Shown here: positions 8,087 through 16,130 of the stretch, piece after piece
Layout of the letters: every line of letters begins with the position of its first letter
Numbering within the stretch: position 1 is the stretch's first letter
From: Mucilaginibacter mali
GTDB taxonomy: Bacteria; Bacteroidota; Bacteroidia; Sphingobacteriales; Sphingobacteriaceae
Reading direction: 5' to 3'
Assembly (NCBI RefSeq): GCF_013283875.1
Contig: NZ_CP054139.1
Coordinates: 248,001 to 312,000, forward strand
Length of the DNA: 64,000 nucleotides
Translations under genes and position numbers: made by a program
Notes under the pieces: model-generated
The model's database searches: none
What the model was told of the DNA's origin: nothing
The model's input: only the letters and a program-made list of their open reading frames with translations

Positions 8087-8869
8087 TTAGTTGATGGTTA
8101 CCGTGTCTAAAGGTGAATTGTAGATATTATCGCTTACCCACACATCCATTACCACCGTAGCGCCCTGGGCGTTGGTGAAGTTGCTGGCACTGCGCACTTT
8201 GGTAAAGGCTGTATTAACCAGCCCGTTGATATTGAAAGCCGGGTTGCCAAAAGCCGTAGGGAAAGCGAAAATCAGGCGCTTACTGCCGCCGCCAAAATTG
8301 ATCAGCGGGTCTATCAGGCGGTCGCTTCGCAATTGCTGGCCTACCAGGGCGCGTATATCAGTGTCCAGTATGGGCGATCCGCTGCCGTCTTTTGTGGTAG
8401 TGCCCCAAAATACTTTTGGTAAAAATTTTATGGTGCAGCTGGCCGTACCTGTCAGTGTGCCGTCGGTAGCGGTTATGCTGAAAGTGCCGGTACCGCTGGC
8501 TAAGTTTACCAGCTGCGTACCATTTTGGCTTTCGCCTGTAAGCACCGCTATCTCATTACCGGCAACATTAATGCCCGTAATGGCGTTGGTGTGTTTTACG
8601 GCTTCCCAGGTTAATATAAAATTAGGGCTGCCGCCAACTTCGCGGGTAGCATAGTCGGGCGCTATGGTACATGTGGGCGCTACAGCGGGGAAAAAAACAG
8701 CTTCCAAAAATTCGCCAACGGTTAAAGCGCCGGTATTCAGGCCGGGCAACTCGTTAGGGTTACGGGTAATGGGGCGTGCGCCGTTAAATGTGCTGTCGCC
8801 GCCGCTGCCACCGCCGCCATTACCGCCACGGTTGGTTTCCAGTATCCGGGTACGAATAATTTTAGTCAT
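8087..8869 (-). CDS. glycine-linker spike/stalk protein with Ig-like domain
   Basis: The 260-residue protein has a short basic N terminus and a Gly/Ser linker (residues 15-25). A conserved-looking middle follows (LNTGALTVGEFLEAVFFPAV), then an Ig-like beta domain (about 70-150) and a C-terminal beta domain. The composition suggests an extended virion surface protein. The specific family is not recognised. Confidence 0.7.
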   Translation of the reverse strand: MTKIIRTRILETNRGGNGGGGSGGDSTFNGARPITRNPNELPGLNTGALTVGEFLEAVFFPAVAPTCTIAPDYATREVGGSPNFILTWEAVKHTNAITGINVAGNEIAVLTGESQNGTQLVNLASGTGTFSITATDGTLTGTASCTIKFLPKVFWGTTTKDGSGSPILDTDIRALVGQQLRSDRLIDPLINFGGGSKRLIFAFPTAFGNPAFNINGLVNTAFTKVRSASNFTNAQGATVVMDVWVSDNIYNSPLDTVTIN

Positions 8870-8872
8870 GGC

Positions 8873-9271
8873 TTACACGCTGAAATATTGAACATTTAGT
8901 AAATGGTTAAGCCCATCGCATGGGAACAGGCGGGCGCGTACCAGGTCGCGGCGGCAAGTGATCTCAAATGCCGCGCCGTGGGTAACTGCCAGGCCTTTAA
9001 ATTCGGTCGGCGTTGTGCCATCCAGCCAAATACGGGCCAGCGTGGCTGTTAAATCCGCGTCGGGCGCAGCTTCCAGCATCAGGATAGCCGAATTAGCTTC
9101 GCCCGGAATATTAGGCAAGGCTGTGCCGCTATCAGCCACCATGCGGCAGGTACCATTACCAACCGCTTGTTTTTCCAGCCCCAGACGAAGCGTATTATTA
9201 ATGGGGGCCGGGGTGTCGATCAGTTCCCCGCCATCTGCCGGGGGCGCTATCGCTATATCATCTATTGGCAT
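8873..9271 (-). CDS. virion structural protein, penton/spike base candidate
   Basis: The 132-residue beta-rich protein has no transmembrane segment. It contains segments such as NNTLRLGLEKQA and GAAFEITCRRD. It lies between the muralytic genes and the spike genes, a place where tailless viruses often encode the vertex (penton) protein. That role is a positional guess; I see no family motif. Confidence 0.62.
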   Translation of the reverse strand: MPIDDIAIAPPADGGELIDTPAPINNTLRLGLEKQAVGNGTCRMVADSGTALPNIPGEANSAILMLEAAPDADLTATLARIWLDGTTPTEFKGLAVTHGAAFEITCRRDLVRARLFPCDGLNHLLNVQYFSV

Positions 9272-9274
9272 AAC

Positions 9275-9808
9275 TTATGAGTTAATTAGGTTGTGTATGT
9301 GTCGTGTTATGGTATCCTGTTCGCTATAAGCCAGGTTATTTTCATTTTTCTGCCGCTCCATCGCTATCATTTGCGCGTCGTACTTTTCAAGGCCGTACAG
9401 TTTAATGATCCTGGTTAACTTGGCGGCATATTGGTCTCGGTCGGCTCCTTTGTTGTAGCCTGCATTTTGCAGGGCCTGCGCCTGATCGGCCGGGGTTTTA
9501 GCGGCGAAGGCACCGGCTAAGCGGTATTTGGTTTGCTTTAATACCTGTATATGTGCGGCAATGCTGTCGGCAATGCTGTTATATACCCGCCATTCCTTAC
9601 CACCCGGTACCAGCTGCGCGGTTAAGCCCTTCCAGGTTGCCGACGCCATATGACCGAATAAGTTTTTAAACCGGGTAGCCAATGGCGAGCTGCCCGACCC
9701 GCTTTCCTGAATGCCCTGGGCGATGACCACGGAAGGGAATACACCGGTATTCAGGCAATCAGCGATTACGGTAGGGGCGATGCTTTGGGCAAATTGCTGC
9801 GGTGTCAT
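9275..9808 (-). CDS. GH73-like glucosaminidase (virion-associated lysin)
   Basis: The 177-residue protein is a FlgJ/GH73-type peptidoglycan hydrolase: SVVIAQGIQESGSG contains the catalytic Glu, followed by TRFKNLFGHMA and WRVYNSIADSIAAHIQVL. There is no signal peptide. It overlaps the next GH73 gene (9805-10404) by 4 bp and is clearly paralogous to it. It likely cuts host peptidoglycan locally during genome entry, as virion-associated enzymes of membrane-containing phages do. The entry role is inferred. Confidence 0.85.
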   Translation of the reverse strand: MTPQQFAQSIAPTVIADCLNTGVFPSVVIAQGIQESGSGSSPLATRFKNLFGHMASATWKGLTAQLVPGGKEWRVYNSIADSIAAHIQVLKQTKYRLAGAFAAKTPADQAQALQNAGYNKGADRDQYAAKLTRIIKLYGLEKYDAQMIAMERQKNENNLAYSEQDTITRHIHNLINS

Positions 9809-10404
9809 ATTTCAGTGTAAGCTGCGTAAAGGATCAGGCCGATAAGGGCCGCGACCGCGATGTAAATAATTTTAGTTTTATCCATGGCCAGCACCGATTT
9901 TTTTTGCGATGCTCCAGCCGGTGTGCTGCCGCTTTGCGCGGCATGTGCGCCGTCGTACTGCTTCAGGTTGTACTGGTTAATAATGGCGATCAGCTTTGCG
10001 GCATATTGCGGATCGGTAGCGTAACCGGCTTTTTGCAGCGCCTGGGCTTCAGCTTCGGGCGTTGCGGCCGATGTTACACCGGCGGCGCGGTAGTGGCTGC
10101 CCTGCAATAGCTTTACCTGGTCAGCAAAACTATCGGCGGCACTGCTGTACACCCTGAAAGGCGACTTTTCCATCACACTACGCCCGTTCCTTACCTCGGC
10201 GCTATCCAGCCTTACCGCCCCGCCCGACCAACCGCTACCGGCTTTAACACCGAAATGGTTATTATACTTGCGGGCTAAAAGGCTTTGGCCGTTACCGCTT
10301 TCCAACGCAGCCTGGGCAATCATTACCGAAGCATGCAAGCCGGTACCGGCCACCGCTTTTTGCGCAGATGGCGCTATACTACTGATATATGCCGGGGCTG
10401 CCAT
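9805..10404 (-). CDS. membrane-anchored GH73-like glucosaminidase
   Basis: The 199-residue protein has a GH73 domain with catalytic Glu in MIAQAALESGNG, then NNHFGVKAG and FRVYSSAADSFADQVKLL. A low-complexity linker leads to a C-terminal transmembrane helix (about 178-195). The membrane anchor would hold it in the viral inner membrane. It overlaps the soluble GH73 gene downstream by 4 bp. A 20-bp copy of the element's GCGAT repeat family lies in frame in the linker coding DNA (9893-9912). Confidence 0.83.
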   Translation of the reverse strand: MAAPAYISSIAPSAQKAVAGTGLHASVMIAQAALESGNGQSLLARKYNNHFGVKAGSGWSGGAVRLDSAEVRNGRSVMEKSPFRVYSSAADSFADQVKLLQGSHYRAAGVTSAATPEAEAQALQKAGYATDPQYAAKLIAIINQYNLKQYDGAHAAQSGSTPAGASQKKSVLAMDKTKIIYIAVAALIGLILYAAYTEI

Positions 10405-10538
10405 TATTCGACAATTGACATTACCTTACAGCGGCATTTTATGGGGCGGGTGGTACGCCATATATACCAGGCGAATGCAATTGATATTATTAAAATCGCT
10501 AAATAGCTGCCCCGTCTTAAAAGATCGTCGATATTCAT
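10404..10538 (-). CDS. small single-span membrane protein (44 aa)
   Basis: The ATG at 10538 opens a 44-codon frame with a transmembrane helix at about residues 12-27 and a basic Cys-containing tail (RPIKCRCK). Its stop shares a base with the next start (TAATG). It is too short to be certain, but coupling and composition match the other mini membrane proteins in this operon. It is probably a minor protein of the viral membrane. Confidence 0.65.
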   Translation of the reverse strand: MNIDDLLRRGSYLAILIISIAFAWYIWRTTRPIKCRCKVMSIVE

Positions 10539-10563
10539 TTGCTTTTGGGTTTATAGATCTGCC

Positions 10564-10641
10564 ACCGCTGTTTTATGCGATGCGTACCGTATCGCCGTAT
10601 TTTGCGATACTTCAGTACTGCATCGCAACTTTTCGCGATGG
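10564..10641. repeat. three 20-bp GCGAT-family repeats
   Basis: Units start at 10564, 10591 and 10622 (27-31 bp apart). The first is identical over 20 bp to the unit at 3361-3380. They fill the gap between two mini membrane protein genes. Confidence 0.75.
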
Positions 10642-10645
10642 GTGA

Positions 10646-10765
10646 TCAATGTTTAAAATATTTGCTGTATACCCACATGATAATTACCGCGCTTACTACC
10701 AGCATAGCACCGATATCGATCAGGGTTTCCCGGCTTACGTGCACGGTTATGGTTGCTTGTTCCAT
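10646..10765 (-). CDS. small single-span membrane protein (39 aa)
   Basis: The ATG at 10765 opens a 39-codon frame. A polar N terminus precedes a transmembrane helix (about 15-33) and a basic C terminus. It sits between two other membrane protein genes and is followed by the 20-bp repeats. Called from composition and tight spacing. Confidence 0.62.
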   Translation of the reverse strand: MEQATITVHVSRETLIDIGAMLVVSAVIIMWVYSKYFKH

Positions 10766-10772
10766 TGCTCGT

Positions 10773-11432
10773 TTAGATTAATCCCAGGCGTTTAATGCGG
10801 CCCAAAAAGTCGCTACGGTGGCCATTATCGATATTGGCACTGCACAGGTCAGTATCAAATGGCGATGTAAAGCCGTCCAGCACCTTCCAGGCACGTACCG
10901 ACTGTATAAAATCGGCGTCGCTTAATTTCAATACTTCGTCAAGCGCTTTATTGATATTGCCGGTAGTACCGTAGGTATAGCGGTATTTATAAGCATCGTG
11001 GTTAGCCAGTTGCAGGCGTTTGGCTATGGCCTGCACATTGGGGTTATAGCCAGCCAGCTTGTTATCGGGCATTTTATTAAAGATACCGGCACCAAAAATG
11101 GCAGGCAGTATGGGCTTTAAAAAGTCGGTAGTGCTTTTAGCGCGCAGCTGTTCGGTTAATTGATCGTGCAGTTGCTGCGGGTTATTCGCCTTTACCTTTT
11201 TTGGAGGTTCGGGGCGCTTTTCGTAACCCGTTGCTTTGCCGGTCGGCGCTTTCGCATCGTTGGTATTGCCGTTGCTTTTACCGCCCTGATCGGCAGGCAG
11301 ATCATTGTTAGCGCCGCTACCGTCGCCATCGCCGCCCTTGCCAAAAGTGAGGCCGCTAACCCATTTGTAAAAGGCGTAAGCAAGCCCTACAATCAGGACT
11401 AATATTAATATGCTGCTCCATCCTTGTTTCAT
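10773..11432 (-). CDS. membrane-anchored virion protein, helical C-terminal domain
   Basis: The 219-residue protein has an N-terminal transmembrane segment (about 6-23) and a Gly/Asp/Lys low-complexity linker (30-85). The C-terminal domain is helical (KLSDADFIQSVRAWKVLD) and ends RIKRLGLI, resembling the end of the 2808-3293 product. This is probably a structural protein of the viral membrane or vertex. I do not recognise a named family. Confidence 0.75.
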   Translation of the reverse strand: MKQGWSSILILVLIVGLAYAFYKWVSGLTFGKGGDGDGSGANNDLPADQGGKSNGNTNDAKAPTGKATGYEKRPEPPKKVKANNPQQLHDQLTEQLRAKSTTDFLKPILPAIFGAGIFNKMPDNKLAGYNPNVQAIAKRLQLANHDAYKYRYTYGTTGNINKALDEVLKLSDADFIQSVRAWKVLDGFTSPFDTDLCSANIDNGHRSDFLGRIKRLGLI

Positions 11433-11435
11433 TGC

Positions 11436-11528
11436 TTAGCGCTTTACTAACCTGTACTTTTTCCAAACAAACACACCTACGGCGACTACTATAGCCAGGC
11501 CTAACAGGTACTTTACATTGTTGCTCAT
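11436..11528 (-). CDS. mini membrane protein (30 aa)
   Basis: The ATG at 11528 encodes 30 residues: a polar start, one transmembrane helix (about 7-22) and the basic tail WKKYRLVKR. It fills exactly the space between its neighbours, 3 bp before the next start. The length is very short, so confidence is moderate. Confidence 0.55.
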   Translation of the reverse strand: MSNNVKYLLGLAIVVAVGVFVWKKYRLVKR

Positions 11529-11570
11529 TGCTTTAATTTTTATATGAATAATTTGGGTTGATTACTTTGA

Positions 11571-11972
11571 TTACTTAATGTTAAGCCCGTTAAGGCGAAG
11601 TATCACGCTTGTTTTAGTATGATCCTTATCAAAAGGATCGGCCGGGGTATCACGCACTACCTTTACCAGGCTGCCCGAAGCTGCATATTTGCTGTTCCAG
11701 CTTGCCGCCATTTGTTTAACCTGGTTATCATCGGCGGCCAGGATATGGCTAAACAGCCTATCGCGTATGGCAATGTGCGTAGGGTGCAACATCACCTTAA
11801 AGCCTTTTTCCTTTACCAGGTATTGGTACATCGCATCCGCGAATTGCCCCGGTGTAAGCGGTTCAACATCGGGTTGCTTTACCAAAGGCAGGGTTAGCAT
11901 TTTATTTTTGTTGCTTAAGTAGATGGCCCAGGCGATATAGCCCGCTATGGCCGCTAAAATGATCTTTCCCAT
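11571..11972 (-). CDS. membrane-anchored protein of the virion gene block
   Basis: The 133-residue protein has an N-terminal transmembrane segment (2-17) and a helical C-terminal region (ADDNQVKQMAASWNSKYA). The latter resembles the acidic-start helix pair of the 10773-11432 product. It starts 3 bp after the stop of the 382-residue protein gene. Function unknown; probably structural. Confidence 0.72.
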   Translation of the reverse strand: MGKIILAAIAGYIAWAIYLSNKNKMLTLPLVKQPDVEPLTPGQFADAMYQYLVKEKGFKVMLHPTHIAIRDRLFSHILAADDNQVKQMAASWNSKYAASGSLVKVVRDTPADPFDKDHTKTSVILRLNGLNIK

Positions 11973-11975
11973 TAC

Positions 11976-13124
11976 TTAAAATTTGAAGTTTAACTTTTTG
12001 TGTTTATGCAGCCAGTATACCAGCGCGGCAACCGCTACGGCTATGCCGCCCCATAACCACCAGTTGGTTTTTTTATTGGGGTTGGGTTTAGTGAGATCGG
12101 GCATTTCGGCGTAAGTGGTTTGACCATCAGGTGAAGTATACGCCCCGGTTTCAGTGTTATAGGTTGATCCATCAGCCCAACTGATATTACCGTCGCTATC
12201 GGTTACCAGGTTAGTACCGTCATCACCGGCATAGTTACCACTCGTATCATAATCGCCACCGCCGCCGCCACCAAATACCGACGGATAGCCCTGATCCTGC
12301 AAAGTCTGATCGATCTGCTGATCGCTATAGCCGCTATTTTTCATGGCAGAAATTGCCCCCAACAGACCGGCCGCAACTTCGGGGCCTAAGCCTGGTATCC
12401 ATATTGCCGCCGCCGCTGCCAGGTAGGGCCAGTTTTTCGCGGTAAACTTTCCAGCGGCCACACCCACATCGCGGGCAACGTGCGCTACGCCAACGCCTGC
12501 ATCACGAACGACATGGGCGGTACCTACAGCTGCATCACGTACAACATGGGCTACGCCGGTACCTATTTTGCCCCCCAGTTTAACAACCGGTTTGGCAACA
12601 AAGGCGGCGGCATGTCCTACCGCTTTGGCGGCGCTCCCAACACCTTTGCCTACCGCTTTGGCGGCATTACCAATAGCCTGGCCGATCTTCTTAAAGTTTA
12701 TCCCTAAAAAATCGCTGTATTCCTGCTGTTCGCGACCATTAAGGCTTTGCAAAAAGCCGTTGTAATTGTGCAGATCGTTGGCAGTCATATTGCCGATGGT
12801 CAGGCCGGTAAAGTTGCTGCTTTCCGCTTTATGCTGTATAACAATATGCGCTATGCCATAGGTTAGTATCTTACCCTGCAAACTTTCGCTTAAGCCGGTT
12901 AGCAGGTCGGGTACTTCCGCTTTTGGCAAAGGTTGAAGCCCAAACGAGTTTAAGGCGCGTTGTACATCGCGGTTAGGGTTGTAGGCATTGAGGTTATGAA
13001 TAAAACCAGTGCGCGGGAATTTGGTGGCCTGGCCTGCGGGTACGCCTACCAGCCGGATATTATCGCCCAGGCCGGGGATTTTTCCCTGCCCGACGATAAC
13101 CGCGTTTATCAAATTTGTACTCAT
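11976..13124 (-). CDS. large membrane-associated virion protein with amphipathic 11-residue repeats
   Basis: The 382-residue protein has three parts. The N-terminal half is soluble. The central region (about 150-225) is Ala/Gly/Val-rich, with near-identical 11-residue units built on GVAHVVRDAAV / GTAHVVRDAGV / GVAHVARDVGV, which would form an amphipathic membrane-hugging helix. A second hydrophobic stretch (about 230-260) and a poly-Gly linker follow, then a C-terminal transmembrane helix (about 355-371) and a basic tail. It may shape or bind the viral membrane. No homologous family recognised. Confidence 0.72.
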   Translation of the reverse strand: MSTNLINAVIVGQGKIPGLGDNIRLVGVPAGQATKFPRTGFIHNLNAYNPNRDVQRALNSFGLQPLPKAEVPDLLTGLSESLQGKILTYGIAHIVIQHKAESSNFTGLTIGNMTANDLHNYNGFLQSLNGREQQEYSDFLGINFKKIGQAIGNAAKAVGKGVGSAAKAVGHAAAFVAKPVVKLGGKIGTGVAHVVRDAAVGTAHVVRDAGVGVAHVARDVGVAAGKFTAKNWPYLAAAAAIWIPGLGPEVAAGLLGAISAMKNSGYSDQQIDQTLQDQGYPSVFGGGGGGDYDTSGNYAGDDGTNLVTDSDGNISWADGSTYNTETGAYTSPDGQTTYAEMPDLTKPNPNKKTNWWLWGGIAVAVAALVYWLHKHKKLNFKF

Positions 13125-13135
13125 TGGTTAATTTT

Positions 13136-13492
13136 TTATTGGTGATCCTGCTCGTACCTGGCTATGCGCTGCATTTGCAGGTAGATGCGCCAGTTATGCT
13201 GCGGGTTTTGGTTGTTTAATAGTTTGGTCAGTACGCTAAGGCTTTCATCAGGCGGGCCGCCCATATCCAGGTATTGCTTTTCTGCCCATTCGTCGGCCTT
13301 CACCTCGTCGCCGGTTTGCGCTTTGATGTGCCCCATTTCGTGCAGCAAAACAAATTTTCGCTGCCAGGGCGTAAGCACCTTAAAATGCTTTGCGCTTACC
13401 TGTATCACGCCGGTATTGTGCTTTACACGCGCCGGGGTAGCGCCCAGGTCGGGTACTACTTCAATAGCGGTGATCCCTTGTGCCCACGCCAT
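13136..13492 (-). CDS. zinc metallopeptidase, HExxH type
   Basis: The 118-residue protein has HEMGH at residues 51-55, followed by an acidic cluster (GDEVKADEWA) that could supply the third zinc ligand, as in IrrE/M78-like or gluzincin minimal peptidases. It lies among virion genes. Possible roles are virion protein maturation or cleavage of a host envelope target during entry. Substrate unknown. Confidence 0.75.
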   Translation of the reverse strand: MAWAQGITAIEVVPDLGATPARVKHNTGVIQVSAKHFKVLTPWQRKFVLLHEMGHIKAQTGDEVKADEWAEKQYLDMGGPPDESLSVLTKLLNNQNPQHNWRIYLQMQRIARYEQDHQ

Positions 13493-14046
13493 TAGCCGCG
13501 CTTTTTAAGTTCGTACAGGATGGCAATACCAATAAGGATAGCGATCGCGTACACAAACTTTTTATCCATCCCAAACCAGCGGTCGCTTTTCAGTTCGTCC
13601 CTGTCCCAGGCTACCACGCCATATTTGCCCGAAGGCTCGTAATACGATGGTATACGCTGGTTATAAGGTTCGGCGGGATGCTGTGTAGCGCGAATGATGT
13701 TGCTGAACACCGTGCCGGCATTTGCCAGTTTATCGGCAGTGGTTAGCTTTTCAGCTACCGCAAACCGATCGCGGTCGCCTACCAGGTTGCTATAGCCGGT
13801 AAAATCGCTGTCATCGTTACCGAAACCGCCTGCTTTTACTCTTTGTAACAGGTCGGTGAAAAAGTCCTTTTTTACCTTAGCGGCGCGACCTACGTGTAAT
13901 CTCGTTGGCGGCGCGTCTATCCCATGCTTTCTAAGCAATTGAGCGACACCGTTAGGGTGCCGCTCAATTATTTGGGAGATGCCGTCGAACGCAGCCTTAA
14001 TGAAACCCTTGTTTTCATCAGGCTGGCTTATGTTCCATGGCCCCAC
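13492..14046 (-). CDS. C-terminally membrane-anchored virion protein
   Basis: The 184-residue protein has a soluble N-terminal region and a C-terminal transmembrane helix (about 161-178) with a basic end (LKKRG). Its stop and the metallopeptidase start share a base. It follows the capsid candidate by 9 bp, which is where minor capsid or membrane-linking proteins are expected. Family unknown. Confidence 0.7.
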   Translation of the reverse strand: MGPWNISQPDENKGFIKAAFDGISQIIERHPNGVAQLLRKHGIDAPPTRLHVGRAAKVKKDFFTDLLQRVKAGGFGNDDSDFTGYSNLVGDRDRFAVAEKLTTADKLANAGTVFSNIIRATQHPAEPYNQRIPSYYEPSGKYGVVAWDRDELKSDRWFGMDKKFVYAIAILIGIAILYELKKRG

Positions 14047-14055
14047 GGTCAGGTT

Positions 14056-14715
14056 TTAGCCGATGAAGTTTTTTGCTACCTGGCCTGCGGCAATATTGTT
14101 TACCTTATTGGTAAGTGCCGTTGCATTGTTCAGCGATGGGCCAATCACGAAAATGAAGTTAACCGTAGTGCTCGGCTGTATACCGTAGCTGATTTTGGTT
14201 TGGAAGTCTAACTGGAATGCTGACGGTACGGTGATCAACTGCCCGTTAGGGTTAGCCTCACTGGCGTACACACCCGGATTGATCAGTCGCGATTCATTTT
14301 GTTTGAAGGGGCTGTCTTTGGTGATGGTCATGATCTCATCCAACTGCACCGCGTTAGTGGTGGCAATCTTAAAGCCCAGGATCATGATCGGGGCACGCTG
14401 TACCAAAGCGTTAAAATAGGCCAGTGAGAAAGGCGTACCGGCAGCCGATAAGCCCGAGCCACCGGCAGTATCGTTAAACGCGCCTTCGGTCATCAAACCG
14501 GCAGCATTTACGATCAGACCAGGGCAAAATAACATTGTCCTTTTGTTGGTGGTATCGGCGTTGGTTACACGCAGGTTGTAAACGCTGCCTTTCGAAATCG
14601 CGTCGGCAAAGCCATCGCCGGTAAATTCTAAAAATTCGTCGTTACCGCCGAAATTATATGTAAGGCCATCGGCGGCTTGCGCCAATTCGGCCGGAGACAT
14701 TAGTCCGTTTCTCAT
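14056..14715 (-). CDS. major capsid protein candidate
   Basis: The 219-residue protein has no transmembrane segment or signal peptide. It is beta-rich with many Asn/Thr/Gly/Ala residues and ends in an Ala/Asn-rich helix. It is preceded by a terminator and a mini membrane gene and followed by the membrane-protein block, matching the capsid position of tailless phages. At 219 residues it is shorter than usual double jelly-roll capsids (about 265-400), so it could be a single jelly-roll or an unusually compact fold. The capsid role is inference; structure prediction would decide it. Confidence 0.55.
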   Translation of the reverse strand: MRNGLMSPAELAQAADGLTYNFGGNDEFLEFTGDGFADAISKGSVYNLRVTNADTTNKRTMLFCPGLIVNAAGLMTEGAFNDTAGGSGLSAAGTPFSLAYFNALVQRAPIMILGFKIATTNAVQLDEIMTITKDSPFKQNESRLINPGVYASEANPNGQLITVPSAFQLDFQTKISYGIQPSTTVNFIFVIGPSLNNATALTNKVNNIAAGQVAKNFIG

Positions 14716-14773
14716 TTTACTGATTTTTTGAGTTTAAATTTTTGTTGAAGTAATTAGTGGGTAGGGGAGCGGC

Positions 14774-14917
14774 TTATTTAGCCAGCGGGTTTTTTAAAGC
14801 GTATTTATCCTCACCGGCTACGGTTGTTTTCTTTACCAGTGCGACATATAGCGCGCCGATTACGATGGCGGTAACTACCCCGGTAGCTACAGTGCCCCAA
14901 TTGATGTATTTGTGCAT
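14774..14917 (-). CDS. mini membrane protein (47 aa) before the capsid candidate
   Basis: The ATG at 14917 opens 47 codons. A transmembrane helix spans about residues 9-28, followed by KKTTVAGEDKYALKNPLAK. The frame sits between a terminator and the capsid candidate with no competing good frame. Probably a virion membrane protein. Confidence 0.62.
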   Translation of the reverse strand: MHKYINWGTVATGVVTAIVIGALYVALVKKTTVAGEDKYALKNPLAK

Positions 14918-15045
14918 TTAGTTTTTTTTGATTTATAACCAAATGTGCATGGCTTTAAAATGCTGATAACCAGTTCGGGAAGGTACGGGCGCTTTCGGGC
15001 GGCTTTAATTGTTTTCGGGCGGGTTTGGGAGTTTTCGGGGCATAA

Positions 15046-15073
15046 AAAAACCGGCATTTTTAGGTGCCGGTTC
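15046..15073 (-). terminator. Rho-independent terminator splitting the late operon
   Basis: In the leftward direction AACCGGCA and TGCCGGTT form an 8-bp stem around a CCTAAAAA loop, followed by a run of T. It separates the 15136-15405 gene from the capsid block, so the capsid genes probably have their own start between 14720 and 15045 or depend on antitermination. Confidence 0.8.
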
Positions 15074-15135
15074 GTTCCCAATTAATTTATATATGATGAA
15101 AATATAAAGAACACTACGGGCGTTCAAGCCGTAGA

Positions 15136-15405
15136 CTATTCCGCTGGTACCGCTTCGGTTTCTTCCAGCCAGTCTTCCAGGGTCATTTTATAATCTTTAC
15201 CGATGGTAAATTGACCGGCCACCACATCGCTGACAGTGTTTAAGGTTGGGTTTGTACCGCCTGATAAGTTATAGTATACGCTTTTAGGGTCGTACTCTAC
15301 ACCAAATTCGATAGCGTGGGCTGTTGGATTTGCTTTTGCATCACCATAGCCATAGTTTTTTGATTGCTTTTTGCTTAAGCATTTCAGTTTTACTACTGTG
15401 CTCAT
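15136..15405 (-). CDS. hypothetical virion-region protein
   Basis: The 89-residue soluble protein has a Lys-rich N terminus (KLKCLSKKQ) and an acidic C terminus (LEDWLEETEAVPAE). It lies just upstream of the terminator and capsid block. Family unknown. Confidence 0.65.
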   Translation of the reverse strand: MSTVVKLKCLSKKQSKNYGYGDAKANPTAHAIEFGVEYDPKSVYYNLSGGTNPTLNTVSDVVAGQFTIGKDYKMTLEDWLEETEAVPAE

Positions 15406-15436
15406 TGTTTTGGGTTGTTAGTTAAAAAAGGGTTAA

Positions 15437-15622
15437 TTAATGATCTTCGCCAAACTGCGAGATTGCCGGTTTCCACTCTTTAGCCGGTTGCTCCTGTGTG
15501 GTTTCCGGCTGTGTGGTTTCGCCTGCTAACCTTGCGGCTTTTGCAGACTGGGCAGCGGCGGCCGCGCCAGTAGGTTTTCGCTTTGGTTTGGGTTCGTCGG
15601 TTTTTTTAGTTTCGGTGCTCAT
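15437..15622 (-). CDS. small charged Ala/Lys-rich protein
   Basis: The 61-residue low-complexity protein has a basic first half (PKPKRKPTGAAAAAQSAKAARLA) and an acidic or Gln-rich second half. It is probably disordered. Its start is preceded at 10 bp by the repeated 25-bp leader (15632-15656). Function unknown. Confidence 0.6.
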   Translation of the reverse strand: MSTETKKTDEPKPKRKPTGAAAAAQSAKAARLAGETTQPETTQEQPAKEWKPAISQFGEDH

Positions 15623-15631
15623 GATCTTGCT

Positions 15632-15656
15632 GTTCAGTATCCCTGTCCCCGGTTTA
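15632..15656 (-). repeat. 25-bp leader repeat, copy 1
   Basis: These 25 bp are identical to 15882-15906. In the leftward direction both copies contain ACCGGGGACAGGGATACTG and end 9 bp before an ATG. The conserved distance suggests a shared translation-initiation or regulatory leader. Confidence 0.8.
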
Positions 15657-15872
15657 AATAGCTTCGGTTACGGTTATGATGTACTTTTTACCCGGCGCAA
15701 ATTTTATCTCCGGGTTCGCATCTAAACTAAGGGTTAATGTTGCTGCAGGTTCTTCGTCAATATCATCACGAAAGCGGCGGCGGTTACAGTTACAGGCTGG
15801 CGCACTTTCTAATGTAACATGAGTGCTTTTGGTAGTTTGGCTTATATGTTGCCCTATTACGTTAAAAATCAT
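15654..15872 (-). CDS. hypothetical protein
   Basis: The 72-residue protein contains a Cys/Arg-rich patch (PACNCNRRRFRDD) and a beta-rich C terminus (PGKKYIITVTEAI). Its stop codon overlaps the downstream leader repeat. Its own start is preceded by the second copy of that leader. Confidence 0.62.
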   Translation of the reverse strand: MIFNVIGQHISQTTKSTHVTLESAPACNCNRRRFRDDIDEEPAATLTLSLDANPEIKFAPGKKYIITVTEAI

Positions 15873-15881
15873 AATACAAAC

Positions 15882-15906
15882 GTTCAGTATCCCTGTCCCC
15901 GGTTTA
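15882..15906 (-). repeat. 25-bp leader repeat, copy 2
   Basis: This is an exact copy of 15632-15656, again ending 9 bp before a start codon (ATG at 15872). Confidence 0.8.
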
Positions 15907-15910
15907 TGGT

Positions 15911-16126
15911 TTATTCAGGCCTGCCCAGGTAATGGATAATTATTTCCAGTTGGGCGGGGGTATAGCAACGGCCGGTATAAGGCCCTATGCGCTCTTTTGC
16001 TTCTTCGGGTATCAATGCATCGTACCAGCCGTCAAACAGCTTTACACCCACGCGATACCATGCCGCTAACTGCTTTTTATTCATGGGGCCGGGTATAGGT
16101 TGTATGTTATCGGCGGCATTGCTCAT
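15911..16126 (-). CDS. hypothetical protein following the packaging ATPase
   Basis: The 71-residue, probably helical soluble protein contains WYRVGVKLFDGWYDAL and ends HYLGRPE. It starts 4 bp after the ATPase stop and is likely co-translated with it. Family unknown. Confidence 0.65.
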   Translation of the reverse strand: MSNAADNIQPIPGPMNKKQLAAWYRVGVKLFDGWYDALIPEEAKERIGPYTGRCYTPAQLEIIIHYLGRPE

Positions 16127-16130
16127 TCAG

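Noticed and set aside
14887..15081. 64-codon ORF next to the terminator
   Set aside because: Spans the terminator hairpin and a GC-rich repeat. The 47-codon membrane frame in the same gap is more convincing.
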